DNA of 64,000 nt from RAM1 sp050247515 (lineage in GTDB: Bacteria > Pseudomonadota > Gammaproteobacteria > Burkholderiales > Burkholderiaceae_C), in contig JBFWUB010000006.1 in assembly GCA_050247515.1 (NCBI GenBank), positions 124,001 through 188,000 of the forward strand, read 5' to 3'. The stretch's first letter is position 1; each line of letters starts with the position of its first letter. Of the stretch, positions 24,176-35,942 are shown one piece after another. The notes below the pieces were generated by a model that was not told the origin of the DNA, searched no databases, and saw nothing but the letters and a program-made list of their open reading frames with translations. The position numbers were made by a program, and so were the translations under genes.

Positions 24176-26380
24176 ATGACCGCACGCACCCCCGTCCATC
24201 GCCTGCAAGTGGCCACCGAGCTGCACCAGTTCATCGAGCAGCAGGTACTGCCCGGCACCGGCGTGGCCAGCGCCGCTTTCTGGAAAGGCTTTGACGCCAT
24301 CGTGGCGGACCTCGCGCCGAAAAACATCGCACTGCTGGCCGAGCGCGACCGCCTGCAGACCGAGCTGGACGCCTGGCACAAGGCCAACCCCGGCCCGATC
24401 AAGGGCATGAAGACCTACCGCAAGTTCCTGGAAAAAATCGGCTACCTGGTGCCCGTGCCCGCCAAGGTCAAGGCCACCACGAAGAACGTGGACGCCGAGC
24501 TGGCCACGCAGGCCGGCCCGCAGCTGGTGGTGCCCATCCTGAACGCACGCTATGCGCTGAATGCCGCCAACGCGCGCTGGGGCAGCCTGTATGACGCGCT
24601 GTACGGCACCGATGTGATCCCTGAAGCCGATGGCTGTGAAAAGGGCACGGGCTACAACCCCAAACGCGGCGCCAAGGTCATCGAATACGCACGCCACGTG
24701 CTGGACCGCACGGCGCCGCTGGCGCAAGGCTCGCATGTGGACAGCACGGGCTATGCCGTGGTGGGCGGCAAGCTGGTGGTCACGCTCAAGAGCGGCAAGA
24801 CCACGGGCCTGAAGAAGGACAAGCGCTTTGTCGGCTACCAGGGTGATGCGGCCAACCCCTCCAGCGTGCTGCTGGAGCACAACGGCCTGCACCTGGACAT
24901 CCGCATCAACCGCAAGACGCCGATTGGCGCGACCGACCCGGCCGGCGTGAGCGACCTGGTGCTGGAAGCCGCGCTGTCCACCATCCTGGACCTGGAAGAT
25001 TCCGTGGCCGTGGTGGACGCGCAGGACAAGGTGCTGGCGTACAGCAACTGGCTGGGCATCCTGAAAGGCACGCTGACCGAGGACGTGAGCAAGGGCGGCA
25101 CCACATTCAAGCGCGGGCTGAACCCGGACCGCGTGTACACCAGCCCGAACGGCGGCGAAGTGAAGCTGCACGGCCGCTCGCTGATGTTCGTGCGCAACGT
25201 GGGCCACCTGATGACCAACCCGGCCATCCTGTACACGGCGGCCGACGGCAGCACCAAGGAAATCCCCGAGGGGATCATGGACGCGGTGATCACCACCACC
25301 ATCGCGCTGCACGATCTGCAAGGCCATGGCAAGGACGGTATCCGTAACTCCCGCACCGGCAGCGTCTACATCGTCAAGCCCAAGATGCACGGCCCCGCCG
25401 AAGTGGCCTTTGCCGCCGAGCTGTTCACCCGCGTGGAAAAAGTGCTGGGCCTGAAGGACAGCACCGTGAAGCTGGGCATCATGGACGAAGAGCGCCGTAC
25501 CAGCGTGAACCTGAAGGCCTGCATCGCCGCGGCCGCCAGCCGCGTGGCCTTCATCAACACCGGCTTCCTGGACCGCACCGGCGACGAAATGCACACCTGC
25601 ATGCAGGCCGGCCCCGTGCTGCGCAAGGGCGACATGAAAAGCAGCGCCTGGATCCAGGCCTATGAGAAGAACAATGTGCTGGTGGGCCTGTCCTGCGGCC
25701 TGCGTGGCAAGGCGCAGATCGGCAAGGGCATGTGGGCCATGCCCGACCTGATGGCCGCCATGCTGCAGCAGAAGATTGCGCACCCCAAGGCCGGCGCCAA
25801 CACCGCCTGGGTGCCCAGCCCCACGGGCGCCACGCTGCACGCGCTGCACTACCACCAGGTCAAGGTGGCTGACGTGCAGAAAGACCTGGAAAAGATCGAC
25901 GCCGACGGCGCGCGCGACGCCATCCTCAACGACCTGCTGAGCATCCCCGTGGTGAAGGCGCCGAAGTGGACCGACACCGAAAAGCAGCAGGAGCTGGACA
26001 ACAACGCCCAGGGCATCCTGGGTTATGTGGTGCGCTGGATCGACCAGGGCGTGGGCTGCTCCAAGGTGCCCGACATCCACAACGTGGGCCTGATGGAAGA
26101 CCGCGCCACGCTGCGCATCAGCAGCCAGCACATGGCCAACTGGCTGCACCATGGCGTGGTCACCAAGGCACAGGTCAACGCCACCTTCAAGCGCATGGCC
26201 AAGGTGGTGGACAAGCAGAACGCCAATGACCCGCTGTACAAGCCCATGACCGGCAACTATTCAGGCGCGGCCTACCAGGCGGCGACCGAGCTGGTGTTCA
26301 AGGGCAAGGAACAGCCCAGCGGCTACACCGAGCCGCTGCTGCATGCGTGGCGGCTGAAGGTCAAGGCGGGGGCGGCGTAA
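24176..26380 (+). CDS. glcB: Malate synthase G
   Basis: 734 residues, the full length of the G isoform. It condenses glyoxylate with acetyl-CoA to malate. Visible blocks are DLEDSVAVVDA, GIMDEERRTSVNL (catalytic Asp/Glu and metal site), NTGFLDRTGDEMHT, and GMWAMPD, all typical of GlcB. An AAGGAG ribosome site precedes the ATG. It is followed by a strong terminator and lies downstream of a haloacid dehalogenase gene, which suggests use of C2 acids. Confidence 0.97.
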   Translation: MTARTPVHRLQVATELHQFIEQQVLPGTGVASAAFWKGFDAIVADLAPKNIALLAERDRLQTELDAWHKANPGPIKGMKTYRKFLEKIGYLVPVPAKVKATTKNVDAELATQAGPQLVVPILNARYALNAANARWGSLYDALYGTDVIPEADGCEKGTGYNPKRGAKVIEYARHVLDRTAPLAQGSHVDSTGYAVVGGKLVVTLKSGKTTGLKKDKRFVGYQGDAANPSSVLLEHNGLHLDIRINRKTPIGATDPAGVSDLVLEAALSTILDLEDSVAVVDAQDKVLAYSNWLGILKGTLTEDVSKGGTTFKRGLNPDRVYTSPNGGEVKLHGRSLMFVRNVGHLMTNPAILYTAADGSTKEIPEGIMDAVITTTIALHDLQGHGKDGIRNSRTGSVYIVKPKMHGPAEVAFAAELFTRVEKVLGLKDSTVKLGIMDEERRTSVNLKACIAAAASRVAFINTGFLDRTGDEMHTCMQAGPVLRKGDMKSSAWIQAYEKNNVLVGLSCGLRGKAQIGKGMWAMPDLMAAMLQQKIAHPKAGANTAWVPSPTGATLHALHYHQVKVADVQKDLEKIDADGARDAILNDLLSIPVVKAPKWTDTEKQQELDNNAQGILGYVVRWIDQGVGCSKVPDIHNVGLMEDRATLRISSQHMANWLHHGVVTKAQVNATFKRMAKVVDKQNANDPLYKPMTGNYSGAAYQAATELVFKGKEQPSGYTEPLLHAWRLKVKAGAA

Positions 26381-26396
26381 GGCCCCACCACCCCTC

Positions 26397-26427
26397 AAAA
26401 ACGGCACCTTCGGGTGCCGTTTTTGTT
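26397..26427 (+). terminator. Intrinsic terminator after glcB
   Basis: AAAAACGGCACC / GGTGCCGTTTTT with a TTCG tetraloop, then TTTG. It closes the dehalogenase-glcB transcript 16 bases after the stop and isolates the restriction island. Confidence 0.93.
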
Positions 26428-26469
26428 TGCGGTGTGAATTGGTACGATCAAACCCGACCACCGCCCACC

Positions 26470-29017
<2,548 letters not shown>

Positions 29018-29025
<8 letters not shown>

Positions 29026-30352
29026 AAATCCCGCCAAGAATCTAGGCTGGACCAACCGGCTACTCACCGACGTTGCCCAAATTATTGATCCGCATCCGAG
29101 CCATCGAGCTCCTGACGCTGTTGTTGATGGCGTGCCTTTTGCGGGAATTGGTGATCTCACCGAACGAGGTGAGTTGCTGAATGGTCAGGCTCGCTTAGTA
29201 CCTAGAGTCGTTCTTACGGAGCATGGTGCGAGATATCGTTTAAGTCGCAACTCGATAGGGTTTGGCAGGGTCGCGAGCATCGGCAAGGTCATCGATTTTC
29301 GACAAGATGTGCCAGATCTAACAATCTCTCCGACGATGGCCGTCATTGAGCCGTTCGGTATCGATAGGGGATTTCTGCTTCACTCGCTGCGCAGCGTCGC
29401 AGTCAAGGAAGCGATTGACAGATGGCTAACTGGTTCAACGCGCTCATCACTTGGCATCGAATTGCTGAGACAGATTCCGATATCGGCTCCTGCGGCAAGC
29501 GTTCAGAAAAAAATCGCCGCCATCCTCACCAGCATCGACACCGCCATCGAAAAGACCGAAGCGCTGATCGCCAAATACCAGCAGATCAAAGCCGGCCTGA
29601 TGCACGACCTGTTCACCCGTGGCGTGCTCCCCAACGGCCAACTCCGTCCGCCCCGCGAACAGGCGCCGGATCTTTATCAGGAAACGGTGATCGGATGGTT
29701 GCCCAAAGATTGGCGAATTACCACGCTAGGTGCCATGCTTAGTCGCATTGATGCTGGCTGGAGCCCCGATTGCTTGGAGTTCCCTCCTGCGTCGGGCGAG
29801 TGGGGTGTTCTGAAGGTGAGTGCTGTGACGCGGGGCTTTTACACTCCAACGGAATCAAAGGCGTTACCACCGTCGATGGTTTCAGACCCATCTATTGAAG
29901 TAAAAAATGGAGATGTGATTCTGACGCGCGCGAATGGAGTCGCTGAGCTTGTCGGGCTGACGGTTCAGGTTCGGAACACTCCCCCGAGGCTGATGCTTTC
30001 TGACAAGCTTTTGCGTTTGATCCCATTGGAGGATGTCTTGCACAAAGGATTTTTGGCATCTTTGATGCAGGCAAACGTGATCAAGTCCCAAATTGAAAGT
30101 GTGATGAGTGGCAGCAGTGGCCAACGGAACATCGGACAAACTCAAATAAGAAGCTTCTGTTTTGGGTGCCCTCCGCTCGCAGAGCAGGCGGACATTGACA
30201 AAGTGCTTCAAGTAGCCGCTCTCTCGCTGGAGAGTGAGCGCGTCAAGCAGTTGAAGTATCAGCATCAAAAGCTCGGTCTCATGCAAGACCTGCTAACCGG
30301 CAAAGTGCCGGTCCAGGTCCATGAACCTGCCGCAGAATCCGCCCATGCCTGA
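29018..30352 (+). CDS. hsdS: Type I restriction specificity subunit
   Basis: 444 residues with the expected two-half layout: target recognition domain 1 (about 1-160), a conserved helix (KKIAAILTSIDTAIEKTEALIAKYQQIKAGLMHDLFTRGV), target recognition domain 2 (about 215-385), and a second matching helix (SERVKQLKYQHQKLGLMQDLLTGKVPV). The two recognition regions are clearly lower in GC and codon bias than the conserved helices, a sign of domain exchange. It sets the DNA sequence recognised by the complex. The start overlaps the hsdM stop by 8 bases, and its own stop overlaps the next reading frame by 8 bases. Confidence 0.95.
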
Positions 30353-30602
30353 CAAGCTTCCCCTCTACGTGTTGGACCTGCTCCGCCAGCACACGCAAGA
30401 GGGCGAGCGCACCGAATACAAGGCGGGCTGGAACCCGGACGCGATCATCCGCACGCTGTGCGCCGTTGCCAACGACTTTGAAAACCTGGGCGGCGGCCAT
30501 GTGGTGCTCGGGCAAAACTGCGACCCCCACGGCCAGCGGGCGCGAGGCATGCTAGCCTGCGGACCGCAGGGTTCACAGCAACCCACAGGGAGGAAGGCGT
30601 GA
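30345..30602 (+). pseudogene. Truncated AlbA_2/Schlafen-type ATP-binding protein gene
   Basis: 85 codons. Residues 1-60 (LPLYVLDLLRQ, then ERTEYKAGWNP, IIRTLCAVANDFENLGGGHVVLG) match the beginning of full-length AlbA_2 (divergent Schlafen-like) ATP-binding proteins, which normally run 450-600 residues. After about residue 62 the frame reads unrelated sequence (PHGQRARG...) and stops across the next start codon. The rest of the gene is missing, so it is a remnant. Its start overlaps hsdS by 8 bases, meaning the intact gene was once an hsd operon member. The break lies near base 30525. Confidence 0.7.
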
Positions 30603-31246
30603 AGAAGACGGGACAACGACCGACCATTCTGGTTTCTTCGACCGTGTACGGCATCGAGGAACTACTTGACCGCATTTACATGGTGCTCACTTCGTTCGGG
30701 TACGAGGTGTGGATGTCGCACAAGGGCACATTGCCCGTGCGGGCCGACCGCACGGCGTTTGAAAACTGTCTGGCGGCTGTGGATGGCTGCAACCTCTTCC
30801 TGGGCCTGATCACCCCCGACTACGGAACGGGCCGCGATGGCCAGGAAATCTCCATCACCCACCAGGAGCTGCAACGCGCCATCGCCAGCAAGAAGCCGCG
30901 CTGGCTGCTGGCGCATCAGCATGTGGTGTTCGCCCGCCGCTTTCTGCGGGATCTGGGCTACAAAACGTCCACGGATCGCGCCGCTCTTGCGCTGGCCAAA
31001 GGGAGCAAAAGTCTGGGAGACATGCGGGTGATCGACATGTACGAGGAAGCCATCCTCGACACATTGCCGCTGGCCGACCGGCACGGCAACTGGGTTCAGG
31101 AATTCGACTCCGACGAAGCGGCGTTGCTGTACGCCTCGGCCCAGTTCTCACGGGTGCAAGAGGTAGAGCGATTCCTGAAAGAGAACCTCAGCGACCCGGC
31201 CAGTGTCGTGGCCGCCACCCTTGCCAAGAGCGGGGGCACTCCATGA
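30599..31246 (+). CDS. DUF4062-domain protein
   Basis: 215 residues starting at GTG with a strong AGGGAGGAAGG ribosome site. The N-terminal 100 residues are the DUF4062 domain: ILVSSTVYGIEELLDRIYMVL, then YEVWMS and CNLFLGLITPDYG, an alternating strand-helix fold related to TIR-like domains by my inference. The C-terminal half is helical with no known catalytic motif. DUF4062 proteins are often found next to ATPases or in defence loci. It overlaps both neighbours by 4 bases, so it is coupled with the AlbA_2 ATPase gene and lies inside the hsd operon. Confidence 0.82.
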   Translation: MKKTGQRPTILVSSTVYGIEELLDRIYMVLTSFGYEVWMSHKGTLPVRADRTAFENCLAAVDGCNLFLGLITPDYGTGRDGQEISITHQELQRAIASKKPRWLLAHQHVVFARRFLRDLGYKTSTDRAALALAKGSKSLGDMRVIDMYEEAILDTLPLADRHGNWVQEFDSDEAALLYASAQFSRVQEVERFLKENLSDPASVVAATLAKSGGTP

Positions 31247-32682
31247 AGCAGGATGCCCTGGCGAAACTGTTGGACTTGGGTGAAGGGCAGGCCGTGGAAT
31301 TCATGACCAAGGCCGCCGCCCCGGTGGTGGGGCAGCAGGTGTGTGCCTTCCTCAATTCGGGGGGCGGTTATCTGGTGCTGGGGGTGGGTGATGATGGCCG
31401 GCTGGTGGGGCTGCAAGCTGGGGGCAGCTTGCAGCAGCTGGAGCAGCAGGTCGTGAAAGGCCTCTCGCCCAATGCCTTGGTGTCGTTCGAAGCACGGGAG
31501 GTAGAGGGCAAGACGCTGTGGGTGGTGGAGGTGCCGGGCGGAAAGGACTTTCCTTACAGTTTCCGCGACGAAGTCTTTATTCGCGAGGGTGAGCAAACGC
31601 GGCGCGCGGATGTGGCCACCCTGCGCGACATGATCATGCGCCGCCAGGTGGAGCCCGAGCGCTGGGAACGGCGCTTCTCCGATGCCGGTCTGTCGCAAGA
31701 CCTGGACGAAGAAGAGATCAAACGCGCGGTGAAACGCGGGCAGAACACGAGCCGCAGCACGTTGTGGGCTGATGCCCCGGCTGGCGCAACGCAAGCGCTG
31801 GAACGCCTGAGCCTGGTGAAATACGGGCGCTTGACCAACGGCGGTGATGTGCTGTTTGGCAAGAACCCGGCGCAGCGCCATCCACAGGTGCGTGTGCGGT
31901 GCGCGGCATTTGCCAATGACAAGACGGACGATACCTACCAGGACTTCAAGAATGTCGAGGGGCCGCTGGTCTCTACCCTGGACGAAGTGTTTTCTTACAT
32001 CCGGCGTAATACCCCCAGCCTCAGCACGTTCTCATCTGGCTCGCTGGCGCGGGAAGACCGTGGTTTGTATCCAGATGAGGCCCTGCGAGAAGGTTTGGTG
32101 AACGCTTTTGCACACCGCGATTACGCCGACTTTCGGGGTGGCGTGGTGGTGCAGGTCTTTCCGCGCCGGGTGGAAATCTGGAACTCGGGTGCGTTGCCCG
32201 ATGGGGTGACACCCGATGGGCTGGTCCGTGGGCAGATTTCCATTTTGCGCAACCCAGACATTGCCCATGTGCTTTACCTGCAGGGTTTTATGGAAAAACT
32301 GGGGCGAGGCGGGGTGCTGATTGATCACGCCTGCCGGGAACAGGGGCTACCGCCGCCACAGTGGCGAAGTGATGCCCGCGGAGTCACCCTGATCTTCCGC
32401 GCCCCGGAAGTCACCCCGGAAGTCACCCCGGAAGTCACCCCGGAAGTCACCCCGGAAGTCGTCAAGCTGGTGAGCCTGCTGGACGGTGATGCCTCGCGGC
32501 AGGAGCTGCAAAAGCTCTCTGGCCTGAAGGATGCCGAGCATTTCCGCAAGGCTTATTTGTTGCCCGCTCTGGCGGCGGGCGCCATAGAGATGACCCTGCC
32601 AGACAAGCCGACCAGCAGACTGCAGCGGTACCGCCTGACCGCCCAAGGCCAGCGCTTGCGCAAACAGCATCGCGCAATATGA
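31243..32682 (+). CDS. AlbA_2-domain ATP-binding protein (divergent Schlafen/GHKL type)
   Basis: 479 residues. The N-terminal AlbA_2 domain (GQQVCAFLNSGGGYLVLGVGDDGRLVGL, residues about 25-60) is a DNA/RNA-binding Schlafen-like module. A GHKL-type ATPase region follows, with REGLVNAFAHRDYADFRGG and IWNSGALPDG. Four EVTP repeats form a linker, and a winged-helix-like C-terminus ends the protein. Such proteins are common in mobile islands; their function is mostly unknown. It overlaps the DUF4062 gene and hsdR by 4 bases each, so all are made together. It is of a different subgroup from the truncated AlbA_2 remnant upstream. Confidence 0.82.
   Translation: MKQDALAKLLDLGEGQAVEFMTKAAAPVVGQQVCAFLNSGGGYLVLGVGDDGRLVGLQAGGSLQQLEQQVVKGLSPNALVSFEAREVEGKTLWVVEVPGGKDFPYSFRDEVFIREGEQTRRADVATLRDMIMRRQVEPERWERRFSDAGLSQDLDEEEIKRAVKRGQNTSRSTLWADAPAGATQALERLSLVKYGRLTNGGDVLFGKNPAQRHPQVRVRCAAFANDKTDDTYQDFKNVEGPLVSTLDEVFSYIRRNTPSLSTFSSGSLAREDRGLYPDEALREGLVNAFAHRDYADFRGGVVVQVFPRRVEIWNSGALPDGVTPDGLVRGQISILRNPDIAHVLYLQGFMEKLGRGGVLIDHACREQGLPPPQWRSDARGVTLIFRAPEVTPEVTPEVTPEVTPEVVKLVSLLDGDASRQELQKLSGLKDAEHFRKAYLLPALAAGAIEMTLPDKPTSRLQRYRLTAQGQRLRKQHRAI
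32404..32460. repeat. 12-bp tandem repeat encoding the EVTP linker
   Basis: Four and a half copies of CCGGAAGTCACC. Being a multiple of three, slippage adds or removes four residues without a frameshift. Similar PEVT linkers occur in related ATPases as I recall. Confidence 0.85.
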
Positions 32683-35600
32683 GCGAATACACCGAAGTCG
32701 AACGCCCGTTCCTTGAGCAGCTCGCTGCGCTGGGCTGGACGGTGATCGACCAGGGCGGCGGTGTACCGCAAGACGCCGCGCCCAGCCTGCGCGGCAGCTT
32801 TCGGGAATGGCTGTTGCCCGGTGTGTTTGATGCTGCGGTGCGCGCCATCAACACCGGCGCCGACGGCCAGCCCTGGCTCACGGCCCGCCAGCTGGACGAG
32901 CTGAAGGCGCAGCTGCTGCGCCAGCCCAACCGCACCCTGCTGGAGGCCAATGAGGCCGTGCAGGCCCTGCTGTTCAAGGCGCAGGTGGACGTGAACGAGG
33001 CCACGGGCGAAGCCGACCCGGTGGTCAGGCTGATTGACTTTCACAACCCCGGGGCCAACCAGTTCCACGCCATCAACCAGTTCCGCGTGGACACGCCGGG
33101 CTGCGTCAAGGCGTTCATCCTGCCGGACATCGTGCTGTTTGTGAACGGCATTCCCCTGGCCGTGGTGGAGTGCAAGAAGGGTTCCGAGACCTGCGCCAAC
33201 CCGATGCAGGAGGCCTTTGTGCAGCTGCAGCGCTACATGCGCCGGCGCAAGGACACCGGGCTGGCCGGCCTGAAAGAGGGCGAGCCCCGGCTGTTTCACA
33301 GCAACCTGCTGCTGATCCGCAGCGCGGGCACGCTGGCCGACTACGGCACCATCACCTCGGGCGAAGAACATTTTTACGCGTGGAAGACGCTGCACCCCCA
33401 GGACGACGCCGCCATGGTCGGCATGAACGCCCAGCAAAAGCTGGTGGCCGGCATGCTGGACCACACCAACCTGCTGCAGATTCTGCGCACCAGCAGTGTT
33501 TTCATGGACACCGATGCGGGGCCGCGCATCAAGGTGGTGTGCCGTTACCAGCAGTTTCGCGCGGCGCACAAGATCGCCCAGCGCCTGCGCACCGGCACCA
33601 CGGCGCTGGAGCGCAGCGGCGTGGTGTGGCACACGCAGGGGTCGGGCAAGTCGCTGACCATGGTGTTTCTGGCGCGCATGCTGCGCGCCAGCACCGACCT
33701 GAACGACTACAAGATCATTCTGGTCAATGACCGCACCGACCTGGAGGAGCAGCTGGGCGGCACCGCCACGCTCATTGGCGGGCGGGTGAACGTGATTGAA
33801 AGCCGCAACGAACTGCGCCTGCACCTGGGCACGGACACGTCTGACATCAACATGGTCATGGTTCACAAATTTCAGGAGCACAAAGAGGCCCTGAGCAACA
33901 TCGTGGCCGAGGCGCTGGGCACCTACCTGGCCATGCCGTCGGGCAAGACGTTTGGCGTGGTGAACAGCTCGGAGCGCATCATCTTGCTGATTGACGAGGC
34001 GCACCGCACCCAAAGCTCGGACCTGGGCGACAACCTGTTTGAGGCCTTCCCCAACGCGACGCGTGTGGCGTTTACTGGCACGCCGCTGCTGACCGATCGC
34101 CATGGCGAGAAAAAGACGCACAAGCGCTTTGGTGAGTACATCGACACCTACCGCCTGATGGATTCGGTGGCCGACGGCACCACGCTGCAGATCCTGTACG
34201 AGGGCAAGACAGCCGACAGTGCCCTGAATGAAAAGGCGGCGTTTGACGGCAAGTTTGAAGACCTGTTTCGTGACCGGTCCGAAGAAGAGCTGGCCGCCAT
34301 CAAGAAAAAGTACGGCGCCACCGGCGACATTCTGGAGGCCGAGGCCCGCATCAACGCCATCGCGCGCGACTTGGTGGCGCATTACGTGGGCAACATCCTG
34401 CCCAACGGCTTCAAGGCGCAGGTGGTGTGCCACTCCAAGCTGGCCTGCATCCGCTACCAGAACGGCATCAAGGACGCGCTGGCCGAGCGGATCGCATTGG
34501 AGGAAGGCCAGGCCCAGCCCGATGCGCAGCTCATCCGGCGCCTGCGTTTTCTGAAGACAGCCGTGGTGATCTCGTCCGACGGCACCAACGAGGCGGCCTT
34601 CATCACCCTGGCGCGCAAGGAGGCGGCGCGGCTCAAGGCGGTGGACAACTTCTGCAAGAGCTTTGACCTGGACGACCCGGACAAGGCCAACACCGGCATT
34701 GCCTTTCTGATCGTGTGCGACATGCTGCTCACGGGCTTTGACGCGCCGGTGGAGCAGGTGATGTACATCGACAAAAAGCTGCGCGAACACACGTTGTTGC
34801 AGGCCATAGCACGCACCAACCGCGTGCGCCAGGGCAAGCACCGGGGCTACGTGGTGGATTACATCGGCCTGGCCAATCACCTGACGGACGCGCTCACGTT
34901 GTATGCGGCCAGTGACGAGCTGCAGGAGCTGCGCGATGGCTTGCAGAACATCACCTCGGAGCTGCCCGTGCTGCAGGAGCGCTTTGAGCGCCTGCTGCAG
35001 CTGTTTGTGGCGCTGGGCGTGCAGCAGATCAAGGCCTTTGTGACCGGCGCATTGCCCGGCATGGACGCCGACGCGGCCGTGGTGCATGCCGCAGTGACGG
35101 CGCTGAAGGATGAAAAGCAGCGCGCGGACTTTGAGGTGTTCCTGAAAAAATTCCTGATGAGCCTGGACATCGTGCTGCCGCATGCGTCAGCCCAGCCCTT
35201 TCGGGTACCGGCCCGGCGGTTCGGGTACATCCTGCAGGTGACCAAGGAGCGCTACAAGGACAGCAGCCTGGACCTGGGCGACGCGGGCGCAAAGGTCAAG
35301 GCCCTGATCAACGAACACTTGATCAGCCTGGGCATCAATCCCAAGGTGGCGCCGGTGGAATTGCTGGCACCGGATTTTCTGGAGAAGCTGGCCGCGCACG
35401 CGGGGCACAACAGCGAGGCCAAGGCCAGCGAGATGGAGCACGCCATTCGCAAGCACTGCACGGTGCATCACGACGAAGACCCGGCGTTTTACAAGAGCCT
35501 GTCGGCCAAGGTGGACGCGCTGATCACGCAGCACCAGGACCAATGGGATCTGCTGGCCGAAAAGCTGGTCGAGCTGCGGGCCGAGGCCGTGGCCGGCCGC

Positions 35601-35942
35601 CAGCAGGCCGAGGACGGCATGAGCCGCGAAGCCAGCCCCTTTTATGCGCACATCATTGCCGTGGGCTTTGCCAGCGGCACACTGAATGAAGCCCACAAGC
35701 CGGCGTTCAGGGCGCTGATGCAAGCCGTGGTCGAGGTTCTTCAGGAAACCATTGGCAGCATTGATTTCTGGCGCAACCCCGACAAACAAAAGCGTGTGCG
35801 TGGCCTGATCAAGACCGAAATCAGCAAAACGGACATCGATGAACTCAAACACAACCGCGAACGTGTGGCGGTGGAAATCATGAAGCTGGCACGCAACCGC
35901 CATGACGAGCTGACGCGCAGCCAGCGCACAGGGGGCATGTGA
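32679..35942 (+). CDS. hsdR: Type I restriction enzyme motor/nuclease subunit
   Basis: 1087 residues. A PD-(D/E)xK nuclease region is near the N-terminus (IPLAVVECKKGSE, residues about 160-170). The SF2 translocase follows with Walker A HTQGSGKSLTM (about 320), DEAH box LLIDEAHRTQ (about 438) and motif VI QAIARTNRVRQGK (about 708). The C-terminal helical domain contacts the methylase. It cuts unmodified DNA after translocation. The start overlaps the AlbA_2 stop by 4 bases, and its stop shares a base with the next gene. No frameshift or missing motif is seen, so the system should be active. Confidence 0.95.
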   Translation: MSEYTEVERPFLEQLAALGWTVIDQGGGVPQDAAPSLRGSFREWLLPGVFDAAVRAINTGADGQPWLTARQLDELKAQLLRQPNRTLLEANEAVQALLFKAQVDVNEATGEADPVVRLIDFHNPGANQFHAINQFRVDTPGCVKAFILPDIVLFVNGIPLAVVECKKGSETCANPMQEAFVQLQRYMRRRKDTGLAGLKEGEPRLFHSNLLLIRSAGTLADYGTITSGEEHFYAWKTLHPQDDAAMVGMNAQQKLVAGMLDHTNLLQILRTSSVFMDTDAGPRIKVVCRYQQFRAAHKIAQRLRTGTTALERSGVVWHTQGSGKSLTMVFLARMLRASTDLNDYKIILVNDRTDLEEQLGGTATLIGGRVNVIESRNELRLHLGTDTSDINMVMVHKFQEHKEALSNIVAEALGTYLAMPSGKTFGVVNSSERIILLIDEAHRTQSSDLGDNLFEAFPNATRVAFTGTPLLTDRHGEKKTHKRFGEYIDTYRLMDSVADGTTLQILYEGKTADSALNEKAAFDGKFEDLFRDRSEEELAAIKKKYGATGDILEAEARINAIARDLVAHYVGNILPNGFKAQVVCHSKLACIRYQNGIKDALAERIALEEGQAQPDAQLIRRLRFLKTAVVISSDGTNEAAFITLARKEAARLKAVDNFCKSFDLDDPDKANTGIAFLIVCDMLLTGFDAPVEQVMYIDKKLREHTLLQAIARTNRVRQGKHRGYVVDYIGLANHLTDALTLYAASDELQELRDGLQNITSELPVLQERFERLLQLFVALGVQQIKAFVTGALPGMDADAAVVHAAVTALKDEKQRADFEVFLKKFLMSLDIVLPHASAQPFRVPARRFGYILQVTKERYKDSSLDLGDAGAKVKALINEHLISLGINPKVAPVELLAPDFLEKLAAHAGHNSEAKASEMEHAIRKHCTVHHDEDPAFYKSLSAKVDALITQHQDQWDLLAEKLVELRAEAVAGRQQAEDGMSREASPFYAHIIAVGFASGTLNEAHKPAFRALMQAVVEVLQETIGSIDFWRNPDKQKRVRGLIKTEISKTDIDELKHNRERVAVEIMKLARNRHDELTRSQRTGGM

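Noticed and set aside
23333..26152. A minus-strand open frame of over 900 codons
   Set aside because: Antisense to glcB and the dehalogenase; composition (Val, His, Ala, Gln) and lack of any motif show it is a shadow.
32553..35183. A minus-strand open frame of nearly 900 codons opposite hsdR
   Set aside because: Antisense to conserved hsdR helicase motifs, without recognisable domains or ribosome site.
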